NCBI GenBank assembly: GCA_937141935.1
Contig: CAKZQS010000020.1
Location: forward strand, 1-33,512
Direction of reading: 5' to 3'
Source: an uncultured Ectothiorhodospiraceae bacterium
GTDB lineage: Bacteria; Pseudomonadota; Gammaproteobacteria; Nevskiales; Oceanococcaceae
DNA length: 33,512 nucleotides
The notes under the pieces are model-generated. The model had not been told where the DNA came from and did not search any database. It was given only the letters and a program-made list of their open reading frames with translations. Positions 8,138 through 16,457 of this stretch are shown piece after piece (positions within the stretch are counted from its first letter, which is position 1; each line of letters begins with the position of its first letter). Both the position numbers and the translations under genes were made by a program.

Positions 8138-9163
8138 ATGACCGCGCCCCTTTACCAACGTGCTGTCCCCGCGGGCTTCACGCTGCTGCTCTACGACTAC
8201 CTCGATGCCTTGGGAGAAGACGCCCCGGCGGTGCTGGGTGTGCCTCGACCCAGTGCTGACCCCGATCGCCAAGAGCTTGTGGACGTGCGCGTGTGGGAGG
8301 ACATGCTCGTCCGGGCCGGGACCCATCTGGACGACCGCTACATCGGGCTGCAGCTCGGCCGCATGGTCAATGCGCGCCACCTGGGGCTGGTCGGGCACCT
8401 GCTATGGGCCTGCGAGAATTTTGGCGTGGTGCTGCAGCGTCTGGAGCGCTACCAGCGGTTGATCTTCGACGCGATCCCCATGACGCGCCGGGAAGGGCCA
8501 GACGCCATCGAAATGGTTTGGGATATCAGCCAGTTCCGCACCGGCGCCCTCGTGGGCGAGACCGGCTTCGCCGTCATGGTGCAGTTCTGCCGCAGCGTGA
8601 TACAAGGCGAGGGCCACCCGCACTCGGTCGACTTCGCCCACCCGCCCCCGGACGATGTCACCCCCTTTGAGGAGTTTTTTGGTTGCCCGGTGCGTTTTTT
8701 TTGCCCCGAGCCCATCATCCGTGTGCCACCCGAGCTGCTGGCGCGGCCGCTGCGCCGCACCGACCCCACACTGGAGCACGTGCTTGAACAGCATGCCGAG
8801 CAGTTGCTCGCACGCCTGCCGCGTGTGGAAGCCCTGGTTGTGCAGGTCCGCAAAGCCATCGCCGCGCAACTGCGCGAAGGCGAACCCAACATTCACAGCG
8901 TCAGCACGAGCATGAACAGTACGGCGCGCACGCTGCAGCGGCACTTACGCGCAGCGGGGACCAGCTTTCGCGAGGAATTGCAACTGGTGCGCAATGAACT
9001 GGCCTGTTCCTACCTGCGAGATCCAGCGGTGCAAATTACCGATGTGGCGCTGCTCCTGGGTTATTCCGAGCACAGTGCCTTTACCCGAGCTTTCCGCAAG
9101 GCCAACGGCGTCACGCCGCTGCAGATGCGCCAGCAGGCCCTTGGCCCCGGCGTCCGCAACTGA
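8138..9163 (+). CDS. AraC-family transcriptional regulator (OruR/ArgR-type)
   Basis: The 341-residue protein begins MTAPLYQRAVPAGF at 8138; the open frame extends upstream, but that part is Pro/Ser-rich and antisense to the neighbouring Gly-rich linker. Residues about 20-205 fit the arabinose-binding-like N-terminal domain found in OruR-type regulators. The last about 100 residues are the double helix-turn-helix domain (ARTLQRHLRAAGTSF, then ITDVALLLGYSEHSAFTRAF and G-TP). It is transcribed away from the beta-helix/cytochrome lipoprotein across a 196-bp gap (7942-8137), so that gene is the likeliest target, together with the regulator itself. The effector is unknown. No clear operator was found in the gap. 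Confidence 0.85.
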   Translation: MTAPLYQRAVPAGFTLLLYDYLDALGEDAPAVLGVPRPSADPDRQELVDVRVWEDMLVRAGTHLDDRYIGLQLGRMVNARHLGLVGHLLWACENFGVVLQRLERYQRLIFDAIPMTRREGPDAIEMVWDISQFRTGALVGETGFAVMVQFCRSVIQGEGHPHSVDFAHPPPDDVTPFEEFFGCPVRFFCPEPIIRVPPELLARPLRRTDPTLEHVLEQHAEQLLARLPRVEALVVQVRKAIAAQLREGEPNIHSVSTSMNSTARTLQRHLRAAGTSFREELQLVRNELACSYLRDPAVQITDVALLLGYSEHSAFTRAFRKANGVTPLQMRQQALGPGVRN

Positions 9164-9284
9164 GATGGCGTTGGGCGCTGACACCACGCCCGGTGTGCGC
9201 CGCCGTTGGGCGGAGGCGCCGGGCTCGCTGCAGCGTAGCCACCACGCCGATCCGCTCCTTTCACACTGACACCAAAGACCCACC

Positions 9285-10337
9285 ATGAAGCCAACACCCT
9301 CCACCGTCATCGCCTTGCTCGGCACCCTGCTGCTCGCCGCCTGTGGCACCGAAGGTAGCCGTGCCGTGGCGGGTAGCGACGGCGGGGCGACCACGCCGGA
9401 CCCGAACTACAGCTGCGATACGCCCGCCGTGGACAACCCCTGGCTGGAGCGCACCGAGCTGAACTTCTCCCACCGCGGCGGCGCGCTGGAGTTTCCCGAA
9501 AACACGCTCTATGCCTACCAGCGCTCGGTGGATGTGGGCGCGGACGTGCTGGAGATGGACGTCTACGAAACCGCGGACGGCGAGCTGGTGGTGATCCACG
9601 ACGCCACCGTGGACCGCACCACCGATGGCAGCGGCAGCGTGTCGGCCTTCACGCTGGCCGAGATTCAGGCGCTGGATGCGGCCTATTGGTTCGTGCCCGG
9701 CCGCGGCGCCGTGGCCGATGCGCAGGAGTCCGAATACATCTTCCGGGGCGTGGCGACGGGGGCCAAGGCGCCGCCTTCGGGCTTTAGCGCCGCGGATTTT
9801 CGCGTGCCGACGCTGGCCGAGACGCTGGACCGCTTCCCCACGGCGCTGATCAACATCGAGCTGAAGCCGGACCCCGATTCCACCGGCAGCTACGAGGCCA
9901 AGGTGGCCGAGCTGCTCATTGAGCGGCAGCGGGACGACGATGTCATCGTCGCCTCCTTCATCGACCTGCCGGCTGCGCTGTTCAAGGCACAGGCGCCCTG
10001 CGTGTCGACGTCCTTCCCCACCGGCCAGGCGGCCGGCTATGTGCTCGCCAGTCAGGGCCCGCTGCCGATGCCGCCGCTGTCGATCCACCATGCCTTCCAG
10101 GTGCCGCCGGAGCTGGGCATCCCGGTCGTCACGCAGGACTTCGTGGACGATGCCCACGCGGCCGGCGTGGCCGTGCACGTGTGGACGATCAACGCCTGCC
10201 AGGACATGGTGGACCTGCTGGCGCTGGGCGTGGATGCGGTGATGACCGACCGCCCGCAACTGCTCGAACAGGTGCTGGCCCAACCCCCCGAGGCCCGCGA
10301 CTGCGCGCGGCTGGAGAGCTTCCAGCCCGAGCTCTGA
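9285..10337 (+). CDS. Glycerophosphodiester phosphodiesterase, lipoprotein
   Basis: This 350-residue GDPD-family protein would hydrolyse glycerophosphodiesters to glycerol-3-phosphate and an alcohol. A lipoprotein signal ends LLAAC with Cys20. The catalytic layout is intact: HRG at 63-65, the E-PENT segment at 69-74, E90 and D92 in VLEMD, and H105-D106 in VVIHD. The C-terminal barrel strand has the usual W-T-I-N and DAVMTDRP. GDPDs with this kind of signal act in the periplasm or at the outer membrane, and the length fits the secreted GlpQ-like group. It lies 121 bp after the AraC gene and converges with the gene pair at 10387-12584. The ribosome binding site is weak. Confidence 0.9.
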   Translation: MKPTPSTVIALLGTLLLAACGTEGSRAVAGSDGGATTPDPNYSCDTPAVDNPWLERTELNFSHRGGALEFPENTLYAYQRSVDVGADVLEMDVYETADGELVVIHDATVDRTTDGSGSVSAFTLAEIQALDAAYWFVPGRGAVADAQESEYIFRGVATGAKAPPSGFSAADFRVPTLAETLDRFPTALINIELKPDPDSTGSYEAKVAELLIERQRDDDVIVASFIDLPAALFKAQAPCVSTSFPTGQAAGYVLASQGPLPMPPLSIHHAFQVPPELGIPVVTQDFVDDAHAAGVAVHVWTINACQDMVDLLALGVDAVMTDRPQLLEQVLAQPPEARDCARLESFQPEL

Positions 10338-10386
10338 GCGCGGCCGCTGTAACCAGCCGCCCGCGCGGCGGGCGTCGCGGCCACCG

Positions 10387-11022
10387 CTAGGGCGGGAAGC
10401 TGGCGAAGTGGTGCAGCAGCACCGGTTCGGCGTGCGGGTTGATGAACAGCGTGGCCAGGATCTTGCGCTCCCGGGCCGTCCATACCATGTGCCCATCGCT
10501 GTTCAGCGAAACGCTGATTTGATTGACGCCCGGGCGCAGCCATTCCGCCGGCACATGCAGCAGGCGGCCGTAGACCCGCTGCTTTTTCTCGCCATTGATG
10601 TAGAGGTGGGCGTGGCCGGCGGCCAGGCCATCGGCCAGGCTGGGCGCCATCTGCTGCGCCATCGTCCGCGGCGGCGGTGGCGGCAGGCGCAGGCGGTAGT
10701 TCTCCAGCTGCAGCTCGACGTTGTAGCCCGACATCACATCCGGCTGCAGCCGCAGCGCCAGCCGCGGCGTCGGCACACCCTCCGGCAGTGCGATGGGCAT
10801 GTGGCTGTGGTCCATGGGCGCGGCGTTCTGGTCCGCTACCGGCGCCGGCATGGCGGCCTGCGCCGCCGGCTGGCCCGGCGGCATCGACTCGCCCTGCGGC
10901 ATCGGCTGGCCCTGCGGCATCGGCTGGCCCTGCGGCATCGGGTGTGCCATCTGCGCGGCGGCGGCGCAGGCCGTCGCCCATAGCAGCAGCGCAAGCCCGC
11001 GGCGGAGCCCTGCGCGCTCCAT
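10387..11022 (-). CDS. His/Met-rich secreted protein with a GHAHLYING-type domain
   Basis: The 211-residue protein has a signal peptide (1-23, cleavage after AAAAQ) and a Met/Pro/Gln repeat region (about 29-50, PMPQGQ units). A MDHSHM stretch follows near 70-75, and then a beta-rich domain with GHAHLYINGEK at 136-146 and HVPAEWLRPGVNQISVSLN. Similar HAHLY/VNGE segments occur in small periplasmic proteins linked to metal binding; the exact family is not certain. Its start codon overlaps the stop of the YHYH gene upstream as TGATG, so the two are translationally coupled. The His and Met clusters suggest copper or another soft metal (inference only). The three-to-four-fold DNA repeat under the PMPQGQ part is listed separately. 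Confidence 0.7.
   Translation of the reverse strand: MERAGLRRGLALLLWATACAAAAQMAHPMPQGQPMPQGQPMPQGESMPPGQPAAQAAMPAPVADQNAAPMDHSHMPIALPEGVPTPRLALRLQPDVMSGYNVELQLENYRLRLPPPPPRTMAQQMAPSLADGLAAGHAHLYINGEKKQRVYGRLLHVPAEWLRPGVNQISVSLNSDGHMVWTARERKILATLFINPHAEPVLLHHFASFPP
10873..10944 (-). repeat. Tandem 18-bp repeat inside the His/Met-rich gene
   Basis: Three nearly identical 18-bp units (10891-10908, 10909-10926, 10927-10944) and one degenerate unit (10873-10890) encode the PMPQGQ repeats. Loss or gain of a unit keeps the reading frame and would only change the length of the Met-rich segment. Confidence 0.8.
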
Positions 11023-12584
11023 CAGCGGCCGCCCGGCCCACCCCCACCGGGGCCGCCACCGCCAGCGCCGCCACCCGGGCCGCCGCCCGTGCCGCCACCG
11101 CCCACGCCGCCGCAGTTGCTGGCGGCGTTATCCGGCAGCGCGCCGGCATAGCGCGGCCCCACGGTGTAGGGGAAGGCCGGGCTCAGGGTGCTGTTGCCGT
11201 CGTCGCTCAGGGTGATGTGGTAGTGGTAGCCGCGGCCGTCGCCGGTGTCGTGGCCGTTGTGCTGGTCCAGGCGCGCGCCGCTGACCGGAAGGCCGGCGTA
11301 GTAGTGGTCCTGGTAATAAAAGCCGTCGTCGGCGGGCAGGCTGTTGCCAGAGAGCGTGCTGACCGTAGCGCCGATATCCGGGCCGGGGCGCACGCTGCTG
11401 TCCACGCCCGCGCTCAGGTCGTATTCGTCCACGAGCACGCAGCTACGCTCGCCCGGCGTGCCGCAGCCCCCGGCGCTGGTGGCCGCGCCGTAATCGCGCA
11501 CGGCCCAGCCGCTCTGGGCCAGCGTGCCGGCCGCCTCGTAGGGCCCGTAGATGGGGTAGCCGTCGATGGCATAGCCATAGAGCGGCGAATGCCCGCCGCC
11601 GTCGTCGCCGACCAGCGCGGCCAGGCAGGAGGTGTAGAAGTGGTGGTGGTACTCGCCGGCTGCTGCGTGGCCGCCGCAGATATCCACGTCGTACTGCTCG
11701 GCCACCGGGGCCAGGTTCTCCCACACGCCCTCGCTCTGGTAGCTCTGGCCGTCGCCCCAGCCGAAGACACTGGTGCCGTTGACCAGCAGGCCGGTGACGC
11801 CCAGGCCGGCCTCGCAGGCCCCCGGGTTGGGTTCAGGCGCGGTGGCGAAAAACACCGACTTTGCCATGTCCAGCGGGCAGCCCGGGCCGGGCGGCCAGTA
11901 GCCATAGCCGCCGGTGCTGTTGCAGTTTTCGTTACTGCTGACGTAGCCAATGTCCTCACCGAAGGACACCACCTGCCCCGCGCTGGCCGTGGTGCTGCCA
12001 CTGGCGAAATCGGTGGCCGCGCGCGGGCGGGCATTCAGTGCGTTGATATCGGCCTGGCTCAGCGTGACCTCATAGCCGGGCACGCCGCTGGCCTCGACGC
12101 GCACATACTCGGCGCCCGCCACGGTCTGCCGCGTGGCGCTTTGCACATCCTCCAGAACGCCCTGGCTGCTGCCCGTTTCGAAGATGTGCGCCGAGCGGCG
12201 GCTGGTGTTCAACAGCCATACGGCGGTGGGGTCCGCGGCGGCCACGGTAGGCGTGGGCGTGGGCGTCGCGGTCGGTATGGCCGTGGGGGTGGGTGTCAGC
12301 GTCACCACGGGCGTGCTGCTCGGGCTGGGCTGCACCGTCGGTGTCGCGCTGGGACTGGGGCTGGCCGTCGCGGCCGGGGTCGGTGTCGACGTCGGCGACA
12401 CGCTGGCGGTGGGCGCCAAGGTCGCCGTGGGTTGCGGCGTCGCCGTAGGCGGCACGGTGGCCGTGGGTTCGGGCGTCGGCGTGCTCGAAGCCCCACCGGA
12501 GGAATCGCCGGAGCCGCAGGCGGCCACAAACAGGGGCGCCAACAGCAGCGCCAGGCGCGCCGGCGCCGCAGTCGTCAAAGTCAT
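11022..12584 (-). CDS. YHYH-domain lipoprotein
   Basis: The 520-residue protein has a lipoprotein signal ending FVAAC (Cys23). A long Thr/Pro/Ser spacer built from TPTP, PTAT and SPS units spans to about residue 115, then comes a YHYH-family domain. The diagnostic pieces are present: GEYHHHFYTSC near 315, YGYAIDGYPIYGPY shortly after, and GYHYHITL near 453. The last 30 residues are almost pure Gly/Pro, an unusual tail. YHYH proteins are secreted and His-rich, with a function not established; metal binding is plausible. The spacer suggests presentation away from the outer membrane. The gene is followed by the coupled 10387-11022 gene, and the pair is divergent from the thioesterase at 12692. 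Confidence 0.85.
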   Translation of the reverse strand: MTLTTAAPARLALLLAPLFVAACGSGDSSGGASSTPTPEPTATVPPTATPQPTATLAPTASVSPTSTPTPAATASPSPSATPTVQPSPSSTPVVTLTPTPTAIPTATPTPTPTVAAADPTAVWLLNTSRRSAHIFETGSSQGVLEDVQSATRQTVAGAEYVRVEASGVPGYEVTLSQADINALNARPRAATDFASGSTTASAGQVVSFGEDIGYVSSNENCNSTGGYGYWPPGPGCPLDMAKSVFFATAPEPNPGACEAGLGVTGLLVNGTSVFGWGDGQSYQSEGVWENLAPVAEQYDVDICGGHAAAGEYHHHFYTSCLAALVGDDGGGHSPLYGYAIDGYPIYGPYEAAGTLAQSGWAVRDYGAATSAGGCGTPGERSCVLVDEYDLSAGVDSSVRPGPDIGATVSTLSGNSLPADDGFYYQDHYYAGLPVSGARLDQHNGHDTGDGRGYHYHITLSDDGNSTLSPAFPYTVGPRYAGALPDNAASNCGGVGGGGTGGGPGGGAGGGGPGGGGPGGR

Positions 12585-12691
12585 CAGGGGTCCCGTCCCG
12601 TGTCGTCGCTTTGCCGCGCAGCTTAGCGCGGCAATGTGGAGACATTATGGAGAGATTCGGGATTGTTTTTGCAGCCCGCGGCGCAGGCACA

Positions 12692-13135
12692 ATGCCCGCT
12701 GTCCCCAAGCCCCGCTACCGCATGAACGCCGTCGACCACTTCAACCAGGACGCCAGCCACGGCCTCGCCCGCCACCTGGGAATCTACGCGCTGGAGCTGC
12801 GCGCCGGCTACGCGCGCATGCGCATGCCGCTGCGCACCGAGGTAATGGCCGGGAACGGCTACCTGCACGCGGGCAGCGTGGTCAGCCTGGCCGACACCTG
12901 CGCCGGCCTGGGCTGCATGCAGAGCTACCCGAAGGGCGCCACCAACTTCACCACCGTCGAGCTCAAATCCAACTTCATGGGCACCTGCCGCGAGGGCGAG
13001 ATCGAGGCGGTGGCGACGATGCTGCACGGCGGCCGCACGACGCAGGTCTGGGATTGCGCGGTGCACGACCCGCAGCGTGAGCGCCTGATCGCGCAGTTTC
13101 GCTGCACGCAGTTGCTGCTGTATCCACGGTCATGA
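12692..13135 (+). CDS. PaaI-family hotdog thioesterase
   Basis: This is a hotdog-fold protein of 147 residues if started at 12692, where an AGG lies at a fair distance; an ATG at 12722 (MNAVDHFNQD) is a reasonable alternative. The family signature is clear: ARMRMPLRTEVMAGNGYLHAGSVVSLADTCAGLGC, in which the HAGSVVSLADT core matches the HGG...LAD active-site helix of PaaI/YbgC-like acyl-CoA thioesterases, with an A in place of the first G. It would hydrolyse acyl- or aryl-CoA thioesters in the cytoplasm. It is next to a convergent Rieske oxygenase gene with a 29-bp gap, which may hint at shared use in aromatic or sterol breakdown, but no operon joins them. Confidence 0.8.
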   Translation: MPAVPKPRYRMNAVDHFNQDASHGLARHLGIYALELRAGYARMRMPLRTEVMAGNGYLHAGSVVSLADTCAGLGCMQSYPKGATNFTTVELKSNFMGTCREGEIEAVATMLHGGRTTQVWDCAVHDPQRERLIAQFRCTQLLLYPRS

Positions 13136-13164
13136 GGCCGCGCGGCTGAAGCCCAGGGCGCCGC

Positions 13165-14325
13165 TCAGCCCGCGGCGGCGCCCGCGGCTTGCGGCGCGCC
13201 GTCAAGCTGACGCTGCACGGTCTCGTTGAATCGCTGCAGCGCGCCTTCGAAGCGGCCAAAGCGCAGCGCCGTGTTCGCACCGGTGTGCAGGCCGGACTGG
13301 ATGCTCTCGGCGAGATCGAAGTCCTCGTTCAGCGTTGTCAGCGTCAGCGCGTGGTTCTTGTCCCAATACCCGGTGGGCGCCGTGGAATCGGCGGGCTTGA
13401 GCGTGACCAGCCGCAGCAGCGTGCTGTCGACCGCCAGCGGCTCGACCTGAATCCACACCACATGGTCATGCTGTACCAGCAGCACGCTGCCGGGAAACAG
13501 CGAATAGAGCACGTTGGCATGGGCCCGCAGCGCCCAGTGCTCGGGCGCTTGCTCGCGCAGTTGCGCCATGGAGGTGCGCGGCAGGATCGAGCGCATGTGC
13601 GGCCCCAGCACCTGGTAGCTGGAGAGGTTGTCGTGGAAGAGCTTGGCTATGGTGTTCCGGTGGGCCACGCGGAAGTGGTAAGCCTCCAGCCCGCCTTCGG
13701 CGATCATCTTCCAGTTGCAGCGGCGCAGCTGGGTATCGGCCGCGTGCACCGCAAGCCCGGAGGTGCCCACCCAGGCCAGCTCCGCATCCAGCGGGCCCAG
13801 AAAATCCGCCAGCGCCCCCGCAAAGGACTCGGGCAGCAGCCAGACAAAGCCATGTCGCTCCTCGCAGCGCAGCGCGGCCAGGCCCAGCTCCTCGGGCCGG
13901 GCATCGGGGAAGCCGGCTTCGAAGTGCGGCGCGGCCACGAACTCGCCGCGGCTGTTCCAGCTCCAGGCGTGGTAGGGGCAAACGTGGCGGGCCTTGCAGC
14001 CGGCCTGCGCCTCCACCAGCCGCGTGCCGCGATGCCGGCAGACGTTGTAGAACACTCGCGCCACGCCATCATCGCCGCGCAGCAGTAACAGGGGCTGGCC
14101 CTGCACCGTGCGCCGCAAAAAGCTGTTCGGCGCGGCCAGCTCGCTGCTGTGCGCCAGCATGGCCGGCAGCGCGCCAAAGACCCGCTGCTGCTCCCGGGCG
14201 AATCGTTCCGGGTCCAGGTAGTGCTGCACCGGGCTGCGGCTGGGCGCGTCGTCCAGATACAGCGCCTTGCGCGCCTCCAGGCCCAGCAGCTCTTGCAGCA
14301 GTTGGCGTTGCAGTTCGGGGCTCAT
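13165..14325 (-). CDS. Rieske non-haem iron oxygenase, alpha subunit
   Basis: The 386-residue protein is full length for aromatic-ring-hydroxylating or betaine-type oxygenase large subunits. The Rieske [2Fe-2S] ligands are intact: C96-R-H98 and C116-P-Y-H119. The mononuclear iron motif lies in EGGLEAYHFRVAH with H217 and H222. The start at 14325 has AGGAG just upstream, and this site is inside the first TetR operator. No reductase, ferredoxin or small subunit gene is adjacent, so electron partners must be encoded elsewhere. The substrate cannot be told. The divergent TetR gene with two operators indicates repression relieved by a small ligand, probably the substrate or a related toxic compound (inference). 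Confidence 0.9.
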   Translation of the reverse strand: MSPELQRQLLQELLGLEARKALYLDDAPSRSPVQHYLDPERFAREQQRVFGALPAMLAHSSELAAPNSFLRRTVQGQPLLLLRGDDGVARVFYNVCRHRGTRLVEAQAGCKARHVCPYHAWSWNSRGEFVAAPHFEAGFPDARPEELGLAALRCEERHGFVWLLPESFAGALADFLGPLDAELAWVGTSGLAVHAADTQLRRCNWKMIAEGGLEAYHFRVAHRNTIAKLFHDNLSSYQVLGPHMRSILPRTSMAQLREQAPEHWALRAHANVLYSLFPGSVLLVQHDHVVWIQVEPLAVDSTLLRLVTLKPADSTAPTGYWDKNHALTLTTLNEDFDLAESIQSGLHTGANTALRFGRFEGALQRFNETVQRQLDGAPQAAGAAAG

Positions 14326-14334
14326 CGCGCGCTC

Positions 14335-14348
14335 CTACCAGTTGGTAG
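14335..14348. promoter_or_regulatory. TetR-type operator O1
   Basis: The palindrome CTACCA-GT-TGGTAG lies 10 bp upstream of the Rieske gene start and covers its ribosome binding site. It has the same half-sites as the second palindrome 26 bp away (centre to centre), both in the 62-80 bp between the divergent oxygenase and TetR starts. Binding here would block the oxygenase. Confidence 0.75.
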
Positions 14349-14360
14349 GTGCAGCGTTAC

Positions 14361-14374
14361 TTACCAGGTGGTAG
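14361..14374. promoter_or_regulatory. TetR-type operator O2
   Basis: The palindrome TTACCA-GG-TGGTAG is one base different from O1 in its left half-site and lies just in front of the TetR gene. It probably serves autoregulation together with O1. Confidence 0.75.
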
Positions 14375-14387
14375 GTTGTCAATCGCA

Positions 14388-15068
14388 ATGCCAGCCCGAG
14401 CCGTGATGGATACCCGAGAACGCCTGCTTGCCGCCGCACTGCGGCTATTCGCCGACAAGGGCTTTTATGGCGCCAGCATCGAGCAGATCGGCCGCGAGGT
14501 CGGCCTGACCAAGCAGGCCCTGCTGCACCACTTCGGCAGCAAGCAAAAGCTGTATGGCGCCGTGCTGGAGCGCATCTCTACCCGCCTGCTCGAAGACCTC
14601 GCCGACAGCGAGCGCAACGTGCCGCCGGAGCAGGCCTTCGAGCAGGCGCTGCTGCGCATCCATGCGCGCACCCAGCAGCACCCGCAGGACACCCAGCTGC
14701 TGATGCGTGAGCTGCTCGACAACCGCAGCCGCGCCGCCGAGGCGGGCGTTTGGTACCTGCGGCCCTTCCTTGACGCCCTGCACCGGCAACGCCGCCGAAC
14801 GACCGGCTGGGCCGAGGGCGACGCCGGGGCCGACGCGCGCACCGTCGCCACCCATGTCTATCAACTGCTGGGCGCGATCAACTACTTCGCCGTGTCCCAG
14901 ACCACGCTGCAAGCGATGTACGGCGCCGAGCACATCGCCGCCCTGCGCGAGGCCTTCCCCGCCCACCTGCGCCAGCTCGCGCGGCTGCCGCCGACTGAGG
15001 CCACCCCGCCCGCGGCCGACGAGCCCGCTACCATGGGCGGCGCGACACCGAGGAGACCCCCGCGATGA
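14388..15068 (+). CDS. TetR-family transcriptional repressor
   Basis: From the ATG at 14388 the protein has 226 residues; an ATG at 14406 ([20 protein letters not shown]) is the more typical TetR start and may be the true one. The DNA-binding helix-turn-helix is standard: [43 protein letters not shown]. The C-terminal ligand domain is of the longer CerR/YbiH-like kind. It is divergent from the Rieske oxygenase, with two matching palindromes between them, so it most likely represses that gene and itself. Its last codons overlap the beta-propeller gene by 4 nt (ATGA), so the regulator and the propeller form one transcript. Confidence 0.88.
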   Translation: MPARAVMDTRERLLAAALRLFADKGFYGASIEQIGREVGLTKQALLHHFGSKQKLYGAVLERISTRLLEDLADSERNVPPEQAFEQALLRIHARTQQHPQDTQLLMRELLDNRSRAAEAGVWYLRPFLDALHRQRRRTTGWAEGDAGADARTVATHVYQLLGAINYFAVSQTTLQAMYGAEHIAALREAFPAHLRQLARLPPTEATPPAADEPATMGGATPRRPPR

Positions 15069-16363
15069 TGCGCCTGCTGCGTGGCCTGTTCCGGCTCCTG
15101 TGCTGGGCCCTGTTACTGTCGATCCTGGCCGGCCTGGTCTGGCTGCTGCGCCCGGTGGCGCCGGTGGCCCCGGAACCCCCGCCGAACCTGCCGCTGGGCG
15201 ATGCCGCGACCTCCCTGCACGACGTGGTGGTGGTGGGCAGCAACTGGGATGGCACCGCCGAGGTCTTCGACCCGCAAAGCTTCGAGATCCTCGCGCGCTA
15301 CAACCTGGTGCCCGATCTGCAGGCGCGCATTGCCGAAATCAACGACAGCTGGCTGCGCCGCGGCGCCTTTCGCTTCATCCGCCATGTCATCGGCGAGGGC
15401 AATGACCAGCTCGTCGACGACCTCTTCCCCAGCCACGACGGGCGTTATCTCTACGTCTCCCGGCCCAGCTTCGCCGACGCCATTGCGCTGGATGTGCGCA
15501 GCGGCGAGATCGCCTGGCGCACGCCGGTGGCCGGCCTGCGCGCCGACCACGCCGCCCTTTCGCCCGACGGCCAGGTCTTTCTGATTTCCGCCTCCACCGC
15601 CGGCGAGGTGCATGCCTTGGACACCGCCACGGGCGAGGTCATTGGCGGCTTCGCCCCCGGCGACCAGCCGCACGAGTCCAACTACTCCCGCGATGGCGAG
15701 CGCATTTACCACGCCACCATCGGCCGGGTCTTCATCCCGACCACCGCCGCCTGGCTGGACCCGCTGAAGGGCAAGCGCCGCTTCGTGATCGCCGACGCCG
15801 ACAGCTACGAGATCCTGCACAGCATCGACGTCGGCGAGAAGCTTGAGGAGGCCGGCTTTGGCTGGGTCGATTCGGCCGTGCGGCCGATGGCGGTGACGCC
15901 GGATGAGTCGATGGCCTACCTGCAGGTCTCCTTCTTCCACGGGCTGTTCGAGTACGACCTGCAGGAGCACCGCATCACCCGCCGGCTGGAGCTGCCGGTG
16001 CCGCCGCAGATCCGCGCGCTGCCCACCCGCAAGTACCAGCTCAACTCGGCGCACCACGGGCTGGCGCTGAACCACGCCGGCGACACGCTGTGCGTGGCGG
16101 CCACGATGTCCGGCTATGTGGCCATCGTGAACCGCGAAAGCTTTGTCTACCAAGTGCTCACGCTGTCCGAGGACCCGCTGGGCTCCAAGCCCTACTGGGC
16201 CACCGAAAGCGCCGACGGGCGACATTGCTATGTGTCGGTCAGCGAGCAGGACCGCGTGGTGGTGGTCGATTTCGAGACGGCCGAGCTGGTGGCCAGCGTG
16301 CCGGTGGGCAACCACCCGCAGCGGGTCCGCACCGGCCAGTTGCTGCTGCCCGCGGCGCGCTAG
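15065..16363 (+). CDS. Membrane-anchored YncE-like beta-propeller protein
   Basis: The 432-residue protein has one N-terminal membrane helix (about 8-28) acting as signal anchor. A large domain of repeated blade motifs follows, for example [50 protein letters not shown] and [20 protein letters not shown]. This is the YVTN/YncE seven-bladed pattern and predicts a periplasmic propeller. No catalytic residues are recognised. It starts inside the TetR stop codon (ATGA), which ties it to control by TetR and perhaps to the oxygenase pathway. The exact role, whether binding, scaffold or sensing, is not known. Confidence 0.75.
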   Translation: MMRLLRGLFRLLCWALLLSILAGLVWLLRPVAPVAPEPPPNLPLGDAATSLHDVVVVGSNWDGTAEVFDPQSFEILARYNLVPDLQARIAEINDSWLRRGAFRFIRHVIGEGNDQLVDDLFPSHDGRYLYVSRPSFADAIALDVRSGEIAWRTPVAGLRADHAALSPDGQVFLISASTAGEVHALDTATGEVIGGFAPGDQPHESNYSRDGERIYHATIGRVFIPTTAAWLDPLKGKRRFVIADADSYEILHSIDVGEKLEEAGFGWVDSAVRPMAVTPDESMAYLQVSFFHGLFEYDLQEHRITRRLELPVPPQIRALPTRKYQLNSAHHGLALNHAGDTLCVAATMSGYVAIVNRESFVYQVLTLSEDPLGSKPYWATESADGRHCYVSVSEQDRVVVVDFETAELVASVPVGNHPQRVRTGQLLLPAAR

Positions 16364-16413
16364 GCGCCCGAACGCGTTGCGGGCGTGGCCCGCCCGACGC
16401 CGCAGCGCGCGCG

Positions 16414-16436
16414 GCAGGCTCAGCCGCTGAGCCTGC
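16414..16436. terminator. Perfect hairpin after the beta-propeller gene
   Basis: A perfect 10-bp stem GCAGGCTCAG/CTGAGCCTGC with a CCG loop lies 50 bp after the stop at 16363 and 22 bp before the next start. No T-run follows, so it is at best a weak or Rho-assisted terminator. Confidence 0.4.
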
Positions 16437-16457
16437 GCCCCGCCAGGCTTGCGGCGC

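Noticed and set aside
10677-12626. Plus-strand open frame of 649 codons opposite the YHYH gene
   Set aside because: Ala/Arg/Gly low-complexity shadow of the YHYH coding strand.
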